A DNA stretch of 64,000 bases from Larimichthys crocea. Its lineage: Eukaryota; Chordata; Actinopteri; Sciaenidae. A program made the position numbers and the translations under genes. The stretch is from NCBI RefSeq assembly GCF_000972845.2, contig NC_040015.1, forward strand, positions 5,267,311-5,331,310, read 5' to 3'. Below the pieces are notes generated by a model. It was not told the DNA's origin and did not search any database. It saw only the letters and a list, made by a program, of their open reading frames with translations. This document shows, one piece after another, positions 61,471 through 64,000 of the stretch; within the stretch, counting starts at the first letter, position 1; every line of letters starts with the position of its first letter.

Positions 61471-62647
61471 GCTACAATCTGATTGGACAACCGAGGACCC
61501 TCTGCCCGGAACTGTTTTTCTCACTATGTCAAGGATTTCTTTTATTGATATCATCAACGTTTCTCAGCACAAACACGCCAAAGTGTCACTGATAATTCAA
61601 CAATAAAATAGCTTCATGTTGTGGCCCTCGGTATGTTTTTTTCTCCTTCTAGTCTAAGAAATAAACTTTTATTCCTATGTTTTGGATAGCGGAAAGGCCT
61701 ACACTACCCAGAATGCTCGTCCACTGACGATTTGTGAGCTACAATCTGATTGGACAACCGAGGACCCTCTGCCCGGAAGTGTTTTTCTCGTGTTGTTAAA
61801 GATTTCTTTTAATAATATCATCAACGTTTCTCAGCACAAACACGCCAAAGTGTCACTGATAATTCAACAATAAAATAGCTTCATGTTGTGGCCCTCGGTA
61901 TGTTTTTTTTCTCCTTCTAGCCTGAGAAATAAACTTTTATTCCTATGTTTTGGATAGCGGAAAGGCCTACACTACCCAGAATGCTCGACCACTGACAATT
62001 TGCGAGCTACAATCTGATTGGACAACCGAGGACCCTCTGCCCGGAAGTGTTTTTCTCGTGTTGTTAAAGATTTCTTTTAATAATATCATCAACGTTTCTC
62101 AGCACAAACACGCCAAAGTGTCACTGATAATTCAACAATAAAATAGCTTCATGTTGTGGCCCTCGGTATGTTTTTTTTCTCCTTCTAGCCTGAGAAATAA
62201 ACTTTTATTCCTATGTTTTGGATAGCGGAAAGGCCTACACTACCCAGAATGCTCGTCCACTGACGATTTGCGAGCTACAATCTGATTGGACAACCGAGGA
62301 CCCTCTGCCCGGAAGTGTTTTTCTCGTGTTGTTAAAGATTTCTTTTAATAATATCATCAACGTTTCTCAGCACAAACACGCCAAAGTGTCACTGATAATT
62401 CAACAATAAAATAGCTTCATGTTGTGGCCCTCGGTATGTTTTTTTTCTCCTTCTAGCCTGAGAAATAAACTTTTATTCCTATGTTTTGGATAGCGGAAAG
62501 GCCTACACTACCCAGAATGCTCGTCCACTGACGATTTGCGAGCTACAATCTGATTGGACAACCGAGGACCCTCTGCCCGGAAGTGTTTTTCTCGTGTTGT
62601 TAAAGATTTCTTTTAATAATATCATCAACGTTTCTCAGCACAAACAC
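61471..62647 (+). repeat. Tandem array of 268-bp units with promoter-like motifs
   Basis: Starts of the word gctacaatctgattggacaa at 61471, 61738, 62006, 62274 and 62542 give spacings of 267, 268, 268 and 268 bp; the last unit stops at about 62647. Units 2, 3 and 4 differ at only a few positions. The first unit is more diverged. Each junction carries ACTACCCAGAATGC (for example 61703-61716), then CTGATTGG (61746-61753), then CCGGAAGT (61773-61780). A 63-codon reading frame recurs in each unit, but 268 is not a multiple of three, so the frame does not run through the array and is not taken as coding. Confidence 0.92.
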
Positions 62648-63012
62648 TGTGTGTGTCACCATTGATATTATGACTGATAAAATAAAAAGTTAATCACTTC
62701 TCTGTTTAATGTGCTTTTTATAATGTCTGTTTTTAGACAGAGCTTGTTATCAACAGACCTTTTGAGAAGGAAAAATGAAATTTCCTGTGTGCAGTTTGCG
62801 CTGGAGCTGTACTGTGTATATATTCATATACAGTAACAATTTTATTCATGGAAAGCTTTCTGGGCTGCTCAAAGGATCACAAAAGCACCATGCAGCACAC
62901 TCACCATGTGAGTTTTGTTCAGTGTTTTGTCGAAGAAATCATCAAAGTCGAATTGACATATTTGATAGGGTGTGTTTTATTAAAAAGCATGCCGTCACAC
63001 TGGTAAATTGAC

Positions 63013-64000
63013 AGTCACAGAACATATCTGAGCCACCTCAAGCTGACCCCAAGGTCAAGGCCATATCCCCTGATAACTCATCAACGCTTTGAGATAGGGG
63101 CCTGAAATCTGCACCTGCGCATTGGGACAGCATGGTCGACCACGGTGTCGAGTTTCAGACCCGTGCGCCCTTCGGGAGGGTCAGAGGTCAGCCGTTCTGT
63201 ACTTAACGAGGCCTAGTAGTTCAGGCTTAAAAACACCTGTTTGGTTTGTGAATAACTCATCAGCGCTTTGAGGCAGGAGGCTGAAATCTGAGTATGTGTA
63301 TCAGGACGCAGGGTCTGATCAGGGCCCCTATTTTCACCCCCGTACCCCCTTTGGAAAGGTCAGAGTTCACCCGTTCTGGACACCTTTTTGGGAATAAATT
63401 GACAATGCTTTGAGGTAGGAGGCTGAAATTTGACTATGTCGTACGCCGTGGAGCCTTCTGCTGGGATTTTTTGGTCCTGTCACAATCCCATCACTGTAGA
63501 GCTAGTTAGCTTTCTAGAAGGTCTACAGAGTTGGGACTTTGGGAGCCTGACCCAGACCTCCATTTAGAATAGCACAGTGAGTTTCATGCAGTTCGGTGCA
63601 TTTTTGTGGCAGCAGCGAGGGCGCAGATTCGTGTAACGGCGTCCTTTCTCGGCCCCGCCCATCGAAAAGTACTGGGCCGACGTGGACCAGACCAACATCT
63701 ATCCGCTCGTCTCATGCCCCTGAACAACATACTAAAATTTCAGACCCGTGCGACTTGTAGAAACACATGTCCTCCAAAACCTCCACGCAGGTCAGAGGGT
63801 ATAAGACTGCATGATTCTGACAGGACCCCAATGCTCAGGAATCCAGACGGGGCAAAAAAAATTCTACTGGACTTGTGGTTTTTTTTTCACCGGTTCATTA
63901 TTCAGGGCCCCTGGGGGATCCTCTGTTCCAAATCTGGGGCCCCTGGGGTCAAAGGCTGCCGCGCGGCGGCCAAAAAGACATGTTTTTTTAGTGAGTCCCC
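63013..64000 (+). repeat. Degenerate repeat with recurring TTTGAG-x-TAGG-x-GGCTGAAATCTG block
   Basis: The block aactcatcaacgctttgaga with cctgaaatctg occurs near 63075. Variants occur near 63251 (aactcatcagcgctttgagg) and 63400 (gacaatgctttgaggtagga), each followed by a ctgaaatctg-like word. Two further words, tttcagacccgtgcg and tcagaggtcagccgttctg, recur with changes. It may continue beyond the window. Confidence 0.6.

Larger units (their letters stand above)
44448..64000 (+). other. clmn: clmn intron 1 (5' part)
   Basis: No exon with calponin-homology sequence was recognised in this 19.5 kb. The intron holds several repeat copies and a 268-bp tandem array, listed separately. Between them (about 44450-46840, 50000-52320, 52680-54190, 55270-56500, 57040-58470 and 58600-60500) I see no genes or recognised elements. 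Confidence 0.75.

Noticed and set aside
61682..62409. Three identical 63-codon ORFs starting MDSGKAYTT
   Set aside because: They are copies within the 268-bp tandem units, with non-ATG starts and a unit length not divisible by three. Read as repeat, not as a gene family.

Overview
The window comes from a vertebrate nuclear genome and most likely a ray-finned (probably percomorph) fish. The evidence is long introns with consensus GT/AG borders, dense (GT)n microsatellites, tRNA-derived SINEs, hAT-like MITEs, and pieces of L2/CR1-, L1/Tx1-, RTE- and Penelope-like retroelements of the kind common in teleosts. Family statements were made by eye from remembered homologues, not by a database search.

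Two genes can be supported, both on the + strand. Positions 2180-22752 hold the last 11 coding exons of the nesprin-3 gene (syne3). They encode the C-terminal spectrin-type helical region, a linker, a transmembrane segment and a complete KASH peptide ending in PPPT. The 5' exons lie before the window. All exon phases join without a break: 733 codons with the long form of exon 7, 549 with its short form. Positions 44363-44447 hold the first coding exon of calmin (clmn), with a GC-rich 5' region and a (GT)n(GA)n tract just upstream. The rest of clmn lies past the window, so 44448-64000 is part of its first intron. The tandem order syne3 then clmn matches the neighbouring order in human. Both products are nuclear-envelope/cytoskeleton type proteins: nesprin-3 couples the outer nuclear membrane to intermediate filaments through plectin and to SUN proteins, and calmin is a tail-anchored calponin-homology protein. 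No shared regulation can be read from the sequence.

Layout: 1-2179 intron of syne3; 2180-22752 syne3 exons, with introns carrying a TIR element (8655-9311), two hAT-like MITEs with 8-bp target duplications (13843-14795 and 15269-15848), a SINE (14895-15226), a compound trinucleotide microsatellite, an RT remnant, a minisatellite and a decayed hAT element (20134-20690); 22753-44040 intergenic, with an L2-like reverse transcriptase fragment (27266-27961), a reverse SINE, a non-LTR fragment (36337-36750), a Penelope-like GIY-YIG fragment (38200-39185), an RTE-like tail and an L1-like fragment; 44041-44447 clmn 5' region and exon 1; 44448-64000 clmn intron 1, with several dispersed repeats, a hAT transposase fragment (54240-54656) and a striking 268-bp tandem array (61471-62647), each full unit of which carries ZNF143-, NF-Y- and ETS-like promoter motifs.

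No new multi-gene system was found. The points most worth following are the 268-bp promoter-like tandem array, the in-frame 184-codon alternative extension of syne3 exon 7, and the syne3 splice donor formed by a (GT)n microsatellite.
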